Origin: Alloyangia pacifica
GTDB taxonomy: Bacteria; Pseudomonadota; Alphaproteobacteria; Rhodobacterales; Rhodobacteraceae
DNA: 64,000 nucleotides
Assembly: GCF_900116195.1 (NCBI RefSeq)
Contig: NZ_FOZW01000004.1
Location: forward strand, 248,001 to 312,000
Reading direction: 5' to 3'
Part shown: positions 54,289-63,577 of the stretch, piece after piece
How positions within the stretch are numbered: position 1 is the first letter of the stretch
Layout of the letters: each line of letters begins with the position of its first letter
The notes under the pieces: model-generated
What the model saw: the letters and a program-made list of their open reading frames with translations, nothing else
Databases searched by the model: none
Told to the model about the DNA's origin: nothing
Program-made: the position numbers and the translations under genes

Positions 54289-54356
54289 GTGGGGTCCCCT
54301 CGCGGGAGGTCGCGCGGTGGCTTCCTCTTCCCGCGGCGCTGTGACAGGCTGATCCC

Positions 54357-54809
54357 ATGAGCTACTCCGACACCTTCCTCAAAGACATCCTGACCCGGAC
54401 CCGGGTGATCGCCGTGGTCGGCATCTCGACCAACCCGGTGCGGCCGAGTCATTACGTCTCGCGCTTCCTGCACCAGCGCGGCTACCGGATCATCCCGGTC
54501 AATCCGGCACACGTGGGCCAGACGCTCTTCGGCGAGGAGTTCCGCGCGGGGCTGTCCGAGATCGATGTGCCGGTGGACATGGTAGACATCTTCCGCCGCC
54601 ACGATGCCGTTCCTTCGGTGGTCGGCGCGGCCATGTCGCATCTGCCGCATCTGCGCACCATCTGGATGCAGCTCGGGGTGCAGCACGCCGAGGCCGCCGC
54701 CAAGGCCGAGGCCAAGGGCCTCGACGTGGTGCAGGATCGCTGCACCAAGATCGAATATGAACGCTTGCTCGGCGCGGGTGTGCCGCTGGCCGAGGCGATC
54801 GGCGGCTAG
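54357..54809 (+). CDS. CoA-binding domain protein (YccU type)
   Basis: 150-aa Rossmann-fold protein. VIAVVGISTNPVRPSHYVSR, GYRIIPVNP and IWMQLGVQH match stand-alone CoA_binding proteins (YccU/DUF of succinyl-CoA-synthetase-like fold). Binds CoA or a derivative; physiological role unknown. It stands alone. Confidence 0.85.
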   Translation: MSYSDTFLKDILTRTRVIAVVGISTNPVRPSHYVSRFLHQRGYRIIPVNPAHVGQTLFGEEFRAGLSEIDVPVDMVDIFRRHDAVPSVVGAAMSHLPHLRTIWMQLGVQHAEAAAKAEAKGLDVVQDRCTKIEYERLLGAGVPLAEAIGG

Positions 54810-54816
54810 GCCAAAG

Positions 54817-54966
54817 AGGGGGCTCTGCCCCCGCCGCGCTGCGCGCGACTCCCCCGGGATATTTCTGACAAGTGGAAGCGGAGGGGGCTGCCGTGCGCCG
54901 GGGCCTTCTTCTCTTGAAAAATACGCCGGGGGTGAGCCGCGCAGCGGCGAGGGGGCAGAGCCCCCT
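54817..54966. repeat. Intergenic repeat family, copy D: large imperfect palindrome
   Basis: The left arm (54817-54864, beginning AGGGGGCTCTGCCCCCGCCG) and right arm (54917-54966, ending GGGGGCAGAGCCCCCT) are imperfect reverse complements of about 48 bp. Between them is CTTCTTCTCTTGAAAAATACG (54905-54925), a variant of the 21-nt head of copies A-C. It fills the gap between the CoA-binding protein gene and hisE. Confidence 0.7.
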
Positions 54967-54984
54967 GCGCCGGATCAGCCCGGA

Positions 54985-55308
54985 TCAGCCCTTGGGGCGC
55001 GCGGCCTTCTCGGCGATGCCCGACTGGCCCTGGCGGCGCTGCAGCTCGGCCATGACCTCCGACAGCGGCAGCCCGCGGGCACGCAGCATGACGAGGAAGT
55101 GGAAGAGCACGTCGGCGGCCTCGGAGGCGAGCTTGGCGTTGTCGCCCTTCACCGCTTCGATGATCGCTTCGATGGCTTCCTCGCCGAATTTCTCGGCGCA
55201 TTTCTCCGGGCCCTTGGCGAGCAGCTTGGCGGTCCAGCTCTCGTCGGGCGAGGCGGAGGCGCGGGCGGCAACCACTTCTTCGAGCTTTTCGAGCGTCATG
55301 TCGGACAT
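54985..55308 (-). CDS. hisE: Phosphoribosyl-ATP pyrophosphatase
   Basis: 107-aa all-alpha MazG-fold enzyme. SWTAKLLAKGPEKCAEKFGEE and VKGDNAKLASEAADVLFHFLVML carry the acidic metal-binding residues. Second step of histidine synthesis. It starts 1 nt after the hisF stop, so it is co-translated. Confidence 0.95.
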   Translation of the reverse strand: MSDMTLEKLEEVVAARASASPDESWTAKLLAKGPEKCAEKFGEEAIEAIIEAVKGDNAKLASEAADVLFHFLVMLRARGLPLSEVMAELQRRQGQSGIAEKAARPKG

Positions 55309-55309
55309 G

Positions 55310-56068
55310 TCAGAGCCTCACGGGAACGCCGGCGGCGGCCATATGCGCCTTGGCCTCGGCGATGGTGTAGGTGCCGAAGTGGAAGATCGAGGCGGCGAGC
55401 ACCGCCGAGGCATGGCCCTCGGTGACGCCCTCGACCAGGTGGTCGAGCGTGCCGACGCCGCCCGAGGCGATCACCGGGATCGGCACCGCGTCGGCGATGG
55501 CGCGGGTGAGGGGGAGGTTGAACCCCGCCTTGGTGCCGTCGCGGTCCATCGAGGTCAGCAGGATTTCCCCCGCGCCCTTGCGCGCCATGGTGATGGCAAA
55601 TTCGACCGCATCGATGCCTGTCGGGCGGCGACCGCCGTGGGTGAAGATCTCCCAGCGGCCCGGCTCCACGGTCTTGGCGTCGATGGCGCAGACGATGCAC
55701 TGGCTGCCGAAATGGTCCGCGGCCTCGGCCACCACGTCGGGATTGGCAACGGCGGCGGAGTTGAACGAGACCTTGTCGGCCCCGGCAAGCAGCAGCGCCC
55801 GCACGTCGGCGACGGTGCGCACGCCCCCGCCCACGGTGAGCGGGATGAAGCACTGCTCGGCGGTGCGGGTCACCACGTCGAACATCGTGCCGCGGTTTTC
55901 ATGCGTGGCGTGGATGTCGAGGAAGCAGATCTCGTCGGCGCCAGCGGCGTCATAGGCTCGGGCAGCGTCCACTGGGTCGCCCGCATCGCGCAGGTCGACG
56001 AAGTTGACGCCCTTGACCACGCGGCCATCGGCCACGTCGAGGCAGGGGATGATGCGCGTCTTCAGCAT
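55310..56068 (-). CDS. hisF: Imidazole glycerol phosphate synthase subunit HisF
   Basis: 252-aa TIM barrel. Starts [20 protein letters not shown]; catalytic Asp residues in CLDV and [11 protein letters not shown]; phosphate-binding VGGGVRT and [10 protein letters not shown]. It forms the synthase with HisH. Leads the hisF-hisE pair. HisA and HisH are encoded about 6.7 kb away on the same strand, so the usual hisHAFE run is interrupted here. Confidence 0.96.
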   Translation of the reverse strand: MLKTRIIPCLDVADGRVVKGVNFVDLRDAGDPVDAARAYDAAGADEICFLDIHATHENRGTMFDVVTRTAEQCFIPLTVGGGVRTVADVRALLLAGADKVSFNSAAVANPDVVAEAADHFGSQCIVCAIDAKTVEPGRWEIFTHGGRRPTGIDAVEFAITMARKGAGEILLTSMDRDGTKAGFNLPLTRAIADAVPIPVIASGGVGTLDHLVEGVTEGHASAVLAASIFHFGTYTIAEAKAHMAAAGVPVRL

Positions 56069-56201
56069 GTTGCCCTGATAGTGCGGAAATTCCCCGGGGG
56101 GAAGAGGGCTGTGGTGCCGGTGTCCTGCGCCGAGCGGAACAATGCGCTTGCGCACCGGTTGGGTTCGGAATGCCGGTTTGATCCAAAGGACTGTTTCCGC
56201 C

Positions 56202-56924
56202 GTGCCCCTTGCCCTCCACCTGGCTGCCCTCGCCTCTCTCCTTGTCGCTGCCGTCTGTGCAGGGCTCATCGCCTATGACGTCGCGCGGCGGCCGCAGCAC
56301 ATGTGGATCATGAATGTGGCCTGGCCGGTCTGCGCACTCTTCGGCGGGGTGCTGGTGCTGCTCGCGTACGTGAGGGTCGGACGCGCGCCGGAGCCGTCGA
56401 GGTCGGGCCAGGGGCATGAGGGTTCCCATGACCATGGCGTCTCGAGCATGGCGGTCTCGGTCGGCAAGGGCGCGCTGCATTGCGGCAGCGGCTGCACGCT
56501 GGGAGACATCATCGCTGAATGGATCGCCGTCCTGATCCCGGCGGTCGCGGTGGCCTTCGGCTGGCACTGGCTCTTTGCAGAGAAGATCTTCGCGGTCTGG
56601 GTGCTGGATTTCCTGCTCGCCTTCGGTTTCGGTGTCGCCTTCCAGTATTTCGCAATCAAACCTATGCGCGACATCACCGTGCGCGAGGGCATCTTGCAGG
56701 CCTTGAAGGCCGACACCGCCTCGCTGATTGCCTGGCAGCTGGGCATGTACGGGGCGATGGCCCTGGCGCATTTCTGGCTGTTTCCCGAGATGATCGGAAC
56801 CGAGCTGAAGGTCGCCAGCGTAGAGTTCTGGTTCACCATGCAGATCGCGATGATCTGCGGCTTCGTCACCGCCTACCCGGTGAATTGGTGGCTGATCCGG
56901 GCGGGCGTCAAGGAAGAGATGTGA
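56202..56924 (+). CDS. DUF4396-family membrane protein
   Basis: About 240 aa with five or six membrane segments. [15 protein letters not shown] with its paired cysteines, a His-rich loop (GHEGSHDHG) and the ending [18 protein letters not shown] are typical of DUF4396; the His/Cys cluster suggests metal binding. I favour the GTG at 56202 (AAGGA upstream, directly before the first helix); the ATG at 56142 in the same frame is the alternative. Divergent from hisF. Confidence 0.75.
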   Translation: MPLALHLAALASLLVAAVCAGLIAYDVARRPQHMWIMNVAWPVCALFGGVLVLLAYVRVGRAPEPSRSGQGHEGSHDHGVSSMAVSVGKGALHCGSGCTLGDIIAEWIAVLIPAVAVAFGWHWLFAEKIFAVWVLDFLLAFGFGVAFQYFAIKPMRDITVREGILQALKADTASLIAWQLGMYGAMALAHFWLFPEMIGTELKVASVEFWFTMQIAMICGFVTAYPVNWWLIRAGVKEEM

Positions 56925-56956
56925 GCGGCCAGCAGGCGGGACGGGTCAAAGAAAAA

Positions 56957-56980
56957 GGGCGCGCCGGATGGCGCGCCCTT
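56957..56980. terminator. Bidirectional terminator
   Basis: GGGCGCGCC (56957-56965) and GGCGCGCCC (56970-56978) with a GGAT loop. On the minus strand TTTTTCTTTG follows, a clear U-tract for the nucleotidase gene; on the plus strand TTGGTTTTC follows for the DUF4396 gene. Confidence 0.85.
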
Positions 56981-57002
56981 GGTTTTCGAGATGCCGGAAG
57001 GA

Positions 57003-58562
57003 TCACTCAGCGATGGTGATCCGGCCGTCGGTGTAGGGCTCGTAGGGGGTGCCTGCTGCGACGAATTCTGCGGTCACGTCGGCCAGGTCGGGGCCGAAGT
57101 CATAGGCCTGCTCGGCGGTGGTGAACATGGAGTAGCCGTCGCCACCGTTGCGCACGAAGTTGTTCGACACGACGCCGTAGGTCTTGGCCTCGTCCAGAGC
57201 GGCGTCGCCGACCATCACCTCGGAGATGCGGCTGCCGACCTCGGCCGAGGGGGTGACGGTGAAGCTGATGCCGGAAACCTGCGGGAAGCGGCCGCCACCT
57301 TCTTCCATCTGGCTCACGCCGTTCTCAAGCGCCTCCTTGATCACCGCGCCGGTGACCTGGAAGGTCGAGAGCGTATTCTGGAAGGGCAGCACGGTCAGCA
57401 CCTCGCCCATGGTCACATCACCCGCGTCGATCGAGGCGCGCAGGCCGCCGCCGTTGGTGATGGCGAGGTCGATGCCCTGATCCTTGACGCGGTCGAGCAT
57501 GGCGTCGGCCACGAGGTTGCCCATCGGGCATTCCTCGGCGCGGCACATGTCGCGGCTGCCGACGATCTCGGCGGTCGACTCGCCGATCACCTTGTTGCGG
57601 ATCTCGTCGAGCGGCTTGGCGGCCTCGATGATGCGGTCCTTGGTGGCGGCATCCTCGGTCACGGCGGCGTCCATGATCAGCGGCGCGCCGGAGGCCTCGG
57701 TGACGTTGCCCTCATCGTCGAAGGTGACGTTCAGCTCGCCGAGGAACTTGCCGTAGGCGTAGGCCGAGACGATGGCGGTGTCCTTGACCATGGTGGGGTA
57801 AGGGCCTTCGGCGCCGTCCATGTCACCGAGCAGCGTGTTGGAGTGGCCGCCGACGATCACGTCGACACCGGTGGTCTCCTCGGCGACCTTCAGGTCGACG
57901 TTGTACCCGGAGTGCGACAGCACGACGATCTTGTTCACGCCCTCTTCGGTCAGCTTGTCGACCTCGGCCTGCACCGCATCCACCGGGTTGGTGAAAATGA
58001 CGTTCTTGCCGGGGCTGGAGAGCTCGTCGGTATCCTGCGGGGTGAGGCCGATGAGGCCGATCTTCTCGCCGTCCTTCTCGATGATGACCGACTTCTTGAT
58101 CTCGCCCTTCAGCAGCTCCTCGCCGGTGAGGTCGGCGTTCGACATGAGCACGGGGAACTCGACGGAATCGACGAAGCCGCGCAGAACCTCGGGGCCGTCG
58201 TCGAACTCGTGGTTGCCCACGGTCATCGCGTCATAGCCCATCTGGTTCATCATCTCGGCGGCGAGCTTGCCCTTGTAGTAGGTGTAGAAGAGCGTGCCCT
58301 GGAACTGGTCGCCGCCATCCACCAGCAGGTAGTTGCCGGCGCGCTCCTTGGCCTCGGTGATGGCGGTCTGCAGGCGCGGAGAGCCGCCGAAGCACTCGCC
58401 CGCGGCATTGTCTTCCTCGCCGCAGGTGGAATCATACTTGCTGATCGGCTCGAAGCGCGAGTGGAAGTCGTTGGTGTGCAGGATGGTGATCGAGTAGTCC
58501 GCGCTGGCAGTGCCGGCGGTCAGGGCGAGCGCGGCGGCGCCGGTCAGAAGACGAAGCGACAT
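57003..58562 (-). CDS. Secreted 5'-nucleotidase / UshA-family phosphoesterase
   Basis: 519 aa. Signal peptide at about residues 1-21 (ends GTASA). N-terminal metallophosphoesterase motifs ILHTNDFHSRFEP, LVDGGDQFQGT, TVGNHEFDDG, VLSHSGYNVD and VGGHSNTLL; the C-terminal substrate-binding domain includes ITNGGGLRASI and FVRNGGDGYSMF. Hydrolyses periplasmic nucleotides, supplying phosphate and nucleosides. Monocistronic with its own terminator. Confidence 0.92.
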   Translation of the reverse strand: MSLRLLTGAAALALTAGTASADYSITILHTNDFHSRFEPISKYDSTCGEEDNAAGECFGGSPRLQTAITEAKERAGNYLLVDGGDQFQGTLFYTYYKGKLAAEMMNQMGYDAMTVGNHEFDDGPEVLRGFVDSVEFPVLMSNADLTGEELLKGEIKKSVIIEKDGEKIGLIGLTPQDTDELSSPGKNVIFTNPVDAVQAEVDKLTEEGVNKIVVLSHSGYNVDLKVAEETTGVDVIVGGHSNTLLGDMDGAEGPYPTMVKDTAIVSAYAYGKFLGELNVTFDDEGNVTEASGAPLIMDAAVTEDAATKDRIIEAAKPLDEIRNKVIGESTAEIVGSRDMCRAEECPMGNLVADAMLDRVKDQGIDLAITNGGGLRASIDAGDVTMGEVLTVLPFQNTLSTFQVTGAVIKEALENGVSQMEEGGGRFPQVSGISFTVTPSAEVGSRISEVMVGDAALDEAKTYGVVSNNFVRNGGDGYSMFTTAEQAYDFGPDLADVTAEFVAAGTPYEPYTDGRITIAE

Positions 58563-58646
58563 CGGGAATCCTCTCTGTCGGGTTTTTTCTTATCTGCCGA
58601 TCCTGCAACGGGTTTTGGGAGGTGTCAAAACACGTTGGGCGAAATT

Positions 58647-59219
58647 TCACCCCTTGGACCAGCTCTGGGTCAGAACCCGGGCAAGCGCGTCCGGATCGTC
58701 GTCGAGATCGTGGGACAGGAGCTTGAACCAGAGCGTCGCGATCACCGCTTCGGCCAGACGCTCCGGCACCAGCCCGGCGGGCAATTCACCGCGCCGCTCG
58801 GCCCGTGCGATCACCGCGAGCAGGGCGGTGCGCCGTTCGAGCCGAAACTCGGCCAGTGCCTCGGCGACATCCGGCTCGACCTGCGCCGCGGCGATGATGC
58901 TGCGAAAGACCGCCCCGGTCTCGCGCCGCCAGTGGCCAAAGACCAGCCGCAGGACGCCTGCGATGTCGCCTTCGAGGCTGCCCGTGTCAGCGTAGACGTC
59001 TTCAGTCTTCATCCGGCGGTAGACCGCGAGCAACAGCGCGCCGCGTGTGGGCCACCAGCGGTAGAGCGTCGCCTTGCCGGCGCGGGCGCGTTTCGCCACC
59101 GCCTCCATGCGTAGCCCGGCAATGCCGGCCTCGGCGAGGATCTGGGTGGCGGCATTGAGCACGGCAGCTTCCGTGTCGGGATTGCGGCGGGCGCCGATGG
59201 AGGCGCGTTTTTCGGTCAT
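58647..59219 (-). CDS. TetR-family transcriptional regulator
   Basis: 190 aa from the ATG at 59219. N-terminal TetR HTH: AVLNAATQILAEAGIAGLRMEAVAKRA then GKATLYRWWPTRGALL. The C-terminal helical ligand domain is variable. Divergent from a 75-aa membrane protein gene with a GGAACG/CGTTCC palindrome between, its probable operator. Confidence 0.9.
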   Translation of the reverse strand: MTEKRASIGARRNPDTEAAVLNAATQILAEAGIAGLRMEAVAKRARAGKATLYRWWPTRGALLLAVYRRMKTEDVYADTGSLEGDIAGVLRLVFGHWRRETGAVFRSIIAAAQVEPDVAEALAEFRLERRTALLAVIARAERRGELPAGLVPERLAEAVIATLWFKLLSHDLDDDPDALARVLTQSWSKG

Positions 59220-59294
59220 CGGGTCTGGTCCGTCGGGAAAATCGCGGGGTCCCCACCGCATAGCCCTTTACAGGGCCCCGCGCCAGATATTATG

Positions 59295-59309
59295 GGAACG
59301 AGACGTTCC
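59295..59309. promoter_or_regulatory. Probable TetR operator
   Basis: GGAACG AGA CGTTCC is a perfect 6-3-6 palindrome, followed by a further half-site CGTTCC (59309 overlap region). It lies in the 112-bp divergent promoter between tetR and the small membrane protein gene. Confidence 0.6.
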
Positions 59310-59331
59310 GTTCCTATCTAGGGATCCTCAG

Positions 59332-59559
59332 ATGACTGCCACGACAGCCACGCCGCGGGCGCCGTCCCGCCTGCGCTTCGCCATCTTCGTCTTCTGCGCC
59401 GTCTACCCGTTCATCACGCTGCTGGCCTACCTCATCGGGCCGATGACCGCGGGGTGGCCGCTGTGGCAGCGCAACCTGCTGCTGGTGCCGATCATGGTCT
59501 TCTCGATGGTCTGGGTGATCATCCCGCGCATTCAGAGGCACTGCAGGCGCTGGCTCTGA
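59332..59559 (+). CDS. Small two-helix membrane protein, TetR-linked
   Basis: 75 aa with two transmembrane segments (FAIFVFCAVYPFITLLAYLI and NLLLVPIMVFSMVWVIIP) and a basic C-terminus (RIQRHCRRWL). It resembles DUF2798-type proteins in size and pattern. Divergent from the TetR gene and likely its regulatory target. Confidence 0.65.
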   Translation: MTATTATPRAPSRLRFAIFVFCAVYPFITLLAYLIGPMTAGWPLWQRNLLLVPIMVFSMVWVIIPRIQRHCRRWL

Positions 59560-59629
59560 GCGCGGTTTTGCTCAACGTGGATTGACTGCGGGGATTGACC
59601 GGGACGGGGTTCCACGGCATCAGCCGGTC

Positions 59630-59971
59630 ATGCTGATCTACAAAATCCTCCGGGCCGACGAATGGGCGGCGCTGCAGGCGCAGGGCGAGACCGCCGGTGC
59701 GCCGATCGACGTGGCCGATGGCTACATCCATTTCTCCACCGCCGAGCAGGTGCGCGAGACGGCGGCGAAGCATTTCGCCGGGGCGGAGGGGCTGCAACTC
59801 CTGTGCTACGAGGTCGAGTCCCTCGGTGACAAGATCACCTGGGAGCCGTCGCGCGGCGGGGCGCTATTTCCGCATCTCTATTCCGCGCTGCCGCTGGCCG
59901 GGCTACTATGGTCGCGCCCGCTGCCGCTCGGCGAGGGCGGTGCACATGTGTTCCCGGACGATCTGGCATGA
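59630..59971 (+). CDS. DUF952-family protein
   Basis: 113 aa. [31 protein letters not shown] and [13 protein letters not shown] are the DUF952 hallmarks. Cytosolic, function unknown. Its stop overlaps the pyrD start as ATGA, making it the first gene of a pyrD-arsC-methyltransferase operon. Confidence 0.87.
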   Translation: MLIYKILRADEWAALQAQGETAGAPIDVADGYIHFSTAEQVRETAAKHFAGAEGLQLLCYEVESLGDKITWEPSRGGALFPHLYSALPLAGLLWSRPLPLGEGGAHVFPDDLA

Positions 59972-61029
59972 TGAGATTCCTCGAGAAGGCGGGCCTGCCG
60001 CTGCTGCACAAGGTCGATCCCGAGCAGGCGCACGGGCTGGCAATCATGGCGCTGAAGATGGGGCTCGCCCCGGCACCGGGGCTGATCACCTCGGACCGGC
60101 TGCGCTGCGATCTGGCGGGGCTGACCTTGCCCAACCCGATCGGGCTGGCCGCGGGCTTCGACAAGAACGCCTCGGCGCTGCAGGGGCTGTCGCGGGCGGG
60201 CTTCGGCTTTGTCGAGGTCGGTGCCGTCACGCCCCGCCCGCAGCCGGGCAACCCCAAGCCGCGCCTCTTCCGCCTGACCGAGGATCGCGCCGCGATCAAC
60301 CGTTTCGGCTTCAACAACGAGGGCATGGAGGTGGTCGCGCAGCGGCTCGTCCAGCGCCCGAGCGGCATGGTGCTGGGGCTCAACCTCGGCGCCAACAAGG
60401 ACAGCGAGGACCGCGCGGCGGATTTCGCCAAGGTGCTGGCGCGCTGCGGCGAGCACCTCGATTTCGCCACCGTGAACGTCAGCTCGCCGAACACCGAGCG
60501 GCTGCGCGACCTGCAGGGCAAGGACGCTCTGGCGGCGCTGCTGGGCGGCGTGATGGATGCGCGGGCGAACCTCGACGACCGCATTCCGGTGTTCCTCAAG
60601 ATCGCCCCCGATCTCGACGAGCAGGGGCTTCGGGACGTGGCCGAGGTCGCCATGGCCTCCAAGGTCGATGCGGTGATCGCCACCAACACCACGCTCTCGC
60701 GCGAGGGGCTTTCTTCGCCCTTTGCGTCGGAGGGGGGCGGCATGTCCGGCCAGCCTCTGTTCGAGAAATCCACCCGCGTTCTGGCGAAACTGTCGGAGCT
60801 GACGGGCGGCCAGATGCCGCTGGTCGGGGTCGGGGGCATCGGCTCGGCCGAGCAGGCCTACCAGAAAATCCGCGCCGGCGCTTCGGCGGTGCAGGTCTAC
60901 ACGGCCTTGGTCTTCGGCGGGCTCTCGCTGGTACAGGACATCGCCGAGGGGCTGGACGCGCTTTTGGCGCGCGACGGCTTCGCCTCGGTTGAGGAGGCCG
61001 TGGGCACCGGACGGGCGGACTGGACATGA
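59968..61029 (+). CDS. pyrD: Dihydroorotate dehydrogenase, class 2 (quinone-linked)
   Basis: 353 aa. N-terminal membrane-associated helix region ([20 protein letters not shown]) typical of class 2, then [31 protein letters not shown], catalytic serine in NVSSPNT, and phosphate-binding [12 protein letters not shown]. Oxidises dihydroorotate to orotate with FMN and ubiquinone. Overlaps DUF952 upstream and arsC downstream by 4 nt each. Confidence 0.95.
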   Translation: MMRFLEKAGLPLLHKVDPEQAHGLAIMALKMGLAPAPGLITSDRLRCDLAGLTLPNPIGLAAGFDKNASALQGLSRAGFGFVEVGAVTPRPQPGNPKPRLFRLTEDRAAINRFGFNNEGMEVVAQRLVQRPSGMVLGLNLGANKDSEDRAADFAKVLARCGEHLDFATVNVSSPNTERLRDLQGKDALAALLGGVMDARANLDDRIPVFLKIAPDLDEQGLRDVAEVAMASKVDAVIATNTTLSREGLSSPFASEGGGMSGQPLFEKSTRVLAKLSELTGGQMPLVGVGGIGSAEQAYQKIRAGASAVQVYTALVFGGLSLVQDIAEGLDALLARDGFASVEEAVGTGRADWT

Positions 61030-61364
61030 TCCTCTGGCACAACCCCCGCTGCAGCAAGTCACGCGAGGCGCTGGCGCTGTTGCAGGAGAAGGGCGTCGAG
61101 CCCGAGGTGCGCCGCTATCTCGAGGACGCGCCGAGTTACGATGAGCTGAAGGCGGCGCAGGCCGCGCTCGGCGTGCCGGCGATCGAGATGGTCCGCACCA
61201 AGGAAGCCGATTTCAAGGCGGCGGGGCTGAGCCGCGACAGCGACGACGAGACGCTGTTGCGCGCCATGGCCGAGACGCCCAAGCTGATCGAGCGACCGGT
61301 GGCCTTCGAGGGCACTCGCGCGGTGATCGGCCGCCCGCCCGAGCGCGTGCTGGACCTGCTCTGA
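61026..61364 (+). CDS. ArsC/Spx-family reductase (arsenate reductase-like)
   Basis: 112-aa thioredoxin-fold protein. Catalytic Cys in NPRCSKSR at residue 9, and LIERPVAF with the conserved arginine. Classical ArsC uses glutathione/glutaredoxin to reduce arsenate, but the same family includes YfgD/YffB proteins of unclear role; no arsR or arsB is near. Overlaps the pyrD stop (ATGA). Confidence 0.8.
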   Translation: MILWHNPRCSKSREALALLQEKGVEPEVRRYLEDAPSYDELKAAQAALGVPAIEMVRTKEADFKAAGLSRDSDDETLLRAMAETPKLIERPVAFEGTRAVIGRPPERVLDLL

Positions 61365-61375
61365 CGGGACATGTG

Positions 61376-62479
61376 ATGGACAAGAGTTTCGAGATTTTCC
61401 TGGCCTGTGCGCCGGGGCTGGAGCCCGTGCTGGTGGCCGAAGCCAAGTCGCTCGGCTTCGGCCCGCTGAAGCCCGAGCAGGGCGGTGTGTCGTTCCAGGG
61501 CGGCTGGCCCGAGGTGGCGCGCGCCAACCTCGAGCTGCGCGGCGCGGCACGTGTGCTGGCCCGCATCGGCGGTTTCCCGGCAGTGCACCTCGCGCAGCTC
61601 GACAAGCGGGCGCGCAAGTTCCCCTGGGGCGACATCCTGCGCCCCGACGTGCCGGTGAAGGTCGAGGCGCTGAGCCGCAAGTCGAAGATCTACCATGCCG
61701 GCGCCGCCAAGCAGCGCATCGAGCGGGCTATCACCGAGGAGCTGGGCGCGCCCATCGCCGAGGACGGCGTGCGCATCCTCGCCCGCATCGAGGACAATAT
61801 CGTCTCCTTTTCGGTCGACACCTCCGGCCAGCCTCTGCACCGGCGGGGCCTGAAGCAGGCCGTCAGCAAGGCGCCGATGCGCGAGACGTTGGCCTCGCTC
61901 TTCCTGCGCGCCTGTGGCTACGACGGCAGCGAGCCGGTGCTCGACCCGATGTGCGGCTCCGGCACCTTCCCGATCGAGGCCGCCGAGATCGCCGCCGGGC
62001 TGCTGCCCGGCCGGGCGCGAGCGTTCGACTTCGAGCGGCTGGCCGTCTTTGCGCCCGCCGATCTCAAGGGCCTGAAACGGCAAGAGCCGTTGCGCGCACC
62101 GACCTCGCTTTACTATGGCTCCGACCGCGACGCCGGGGCGATCCGTTTCGCCACCGAAAACGCCGCGCGTGCCGGGGTCACCGACTGGGCCCGTTTCGAT
62201 TGCCGCCCGGTGAGCGAGCTCGAGCGCCCAGACGGCCCGCCGGGCCTCGTCATGGTGAACCCGCCCTACGGCGCGCGGATCGGCGAGAAGGGCCCGCTGC
62301 ACGCGCTGCACGCCTCGCTGGGGGCGGTGCTGAAGGAGAGGTTCGCCGGCTGGCGCGTCGGCATCATCACCACCGAGCCGGGGCTGGCCAAGGCGACCGG
62401 CCTGCGCTTCCTGCCCACCGGCGCGCCGGTCGCCCATGGCAGCCTGAAGGTGAAGCTCTACCGCACCGATCCGCTCTGA
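61376..62479 (+). CDS. THUMP-domain RNA methyltransferase (RlmL/TrmN-like)
   Basis: 367 aa. Starts EIFLACAPGLEPVLVAEAKSL (read in part), THUMP domain to about residue 160, then a Rossmann methyltransferase with VLDPMCGSGTFPIEAAEIAAG and the catalytic NPPYG. Likely N2-guanosine methyltransferase of 23S rRNA (RlmL N-terminal half) or tRNA. Last gene of the pyrD operon; its 3' end overlaps the convergent small membrane gene by 22 nt. Confidence 0.87.
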   Translation: MDKSFEIFLACAPGLEPVLVAEAKSLGFGPLKPEQGGVSFQGGWPEVARANLELRGAARVLARIGGFPAVHLAQLDKRARKFPWGDILRPDVPVKVEALSRKSKIYHAGAAKQRIERAITEELGAPIAEDGVRILARIEDNIVSFSVDTSGQPLHRRGLKQAVSKAPMRETLASLFLRACGYDGSEPVLDPMCGSGTFPIEAAEIAAGLLPGRARAFDFERLAVFAPADLKGLKRQEPLRAPTSLYYGSDRDAGAIRFATENAARAGVTDWARFDCRPVSELERPDGPPGLVMVNPPYGARIGEKGPLHALHASLGAVLKERFAGWRVGIITTEPGLAKATGLRFLPTGAPVAHGSLKVKLYRTDPL

Positions 62480-62754
62480 CGGCGCCGGATCATCCGGACC
62501 AGCCAGAGCGTTCCCAGAACCATCACGATGAGCCCGGCCATGGGCAAGGTGAGCAGCGCGAACCAGCCCGACACGAAGAGGGTGGCGAGCAGCCCGCCGA
62601 GGTCATGGCCGAGCACCACGCAGGGATAGCTGCCGGCCTCGTCGAGGCGGCAGCCTGCCAGCTCGGCAATGCTGGTAGAGACAATAACGCCGGCCACCGG
62701 CAGCAGGCAGATCGCCAGCGCCCCGAGCAGGATCAGGGTGAGCGCGCGGCTCAC
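62458..62754 (-). CDS. Small membrane protein downstream of hisA
   Basis: 98 aa with two hydrophobic segments ([21 protein letters not shown] and [20 protein letters not shown]) and a basic tail [13 protein letters not shown] start overlapping the hisA stop (GTGA), so it is co-translated with hisA. Two cysteines in the periplasmic loop (AGCRLDE, SYPCVV) may form a disulfide. No family recognised. Confidence 0.7.
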   Translation of the reverse strand: MSRALTLILLGALAICLLPVAGVIVSTSIAELAGCRLDEAGSYPCVVLGHDLGGLLATLFVSGWFALLTLPMAGLIVMVLGTLWLVRMIRRRQSGSVR

Positions 62755-63473
62755 CCCTTCAGCGCGGCCAGCGCCTCTTTCAGGTCGATCGCGCCATCGT
62801 AGAGCGCCCGGCCCGAGATCGCGCCATTGAGCTGCGCGCCGCAGTCGCGCAGGGCGATGAGGTCTGCCAGTTTCGACACGCCGCCCGAGGCGATCACCGG
62901 GATCGACACGGCGCGGGCCATGGCGGCGGTGTATTCGATGTTCGGCCCCTGCATGGCACCGTCGCGGTTGATGTCGGTGTAGATGATCGCCGCCACGCCG
63001 TCGTTCTCGAAGCTGCGTGCAAGGTCCACCGCGTCGACGTCGGTCACCTCGGCCCAGCCCTTGGTCGCCACGCGGCCGTCGCGCGCGTCGATGCCGACGG
63101 CGACCTTGCCGGGGAACGCCTTGGCCGCCTCGCGCACCAGCTCGGGTTTTTCGACCGCCACGGTGCCGAGGATGACCCGCGCCAGCCCCTTGTCGAGCCA
63201 GCGCTCGATGGTCGCCATGTCGCGGATGCCGCCGCCGAGCTGCGCCGGGACCTTGGTGCGCGCGAGGATCGCCTCGACGGCGGCGGCGTTGACCGGCTCG
63301 CCGGCGAAGGCGCCGTTGAGGTCGACGAGGTGCAGCCAGTCGCAGCCTGCCTCGACGAATTCCATCGCTTGCGCGGCGGGATCGTCGTTGAAGACCGTGG
63401 CCTTATCCATGTCGCCGCGCAGCAGGCGCACGGCCTTGCCGTCCTTGAGGTCGATGGCGGGGTAGAGGATCAT
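62751..63473 (-). CDS. hisA: ProFAR isomerase
   Basis: 240-aa TIM barrel. [17 protein letters not shown] with the catalytic Asp, [23 protein letters not shown] with the second catalytic Asp, and [11 protein letters not shown]. Fourth step of histidine synthesis. Downstream of hisH and coupled to a small membrane protein gene. Confidence 0.96.
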   Translation of the reverse strand: MILYPAIDLKDGKAVRLLRGDMDKATVFNDDPAAQAMEFVEAGCDWLHLVDLNGAFAGEPVNAAAVEAILARTKVPAQLGGGIRDMATIERWLDKGLARVILGTVAVEKPELVREAAKAFPGKVAVGIDARDGRVATKGWAEVTDVDAVDLARSFENDGVAAIIYTDINRDGAMQGPNIEYTAAMARAVSIPVIASGGVSKLADLIALRDCGAQLNGAISGRALYDGAIDLKEALAALKG

Positions 63474-63577
63474 GGCGCGGCTCCGCTAAATCTGTGACGG
63501 CTCCCTATAGCCGGGCGGGGGCGCGCTTTGCAATGCGCGCGCTGCCGCCACGTGAGCGGGAGGCCGGCGCGCGGCGC

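Noticed and set aside
61026-61364. Arsenic resistance operon
   Set aside because: The ArsC-like protein is embedded in a pyrD operon with no arsR, arsB or acr3 genes.
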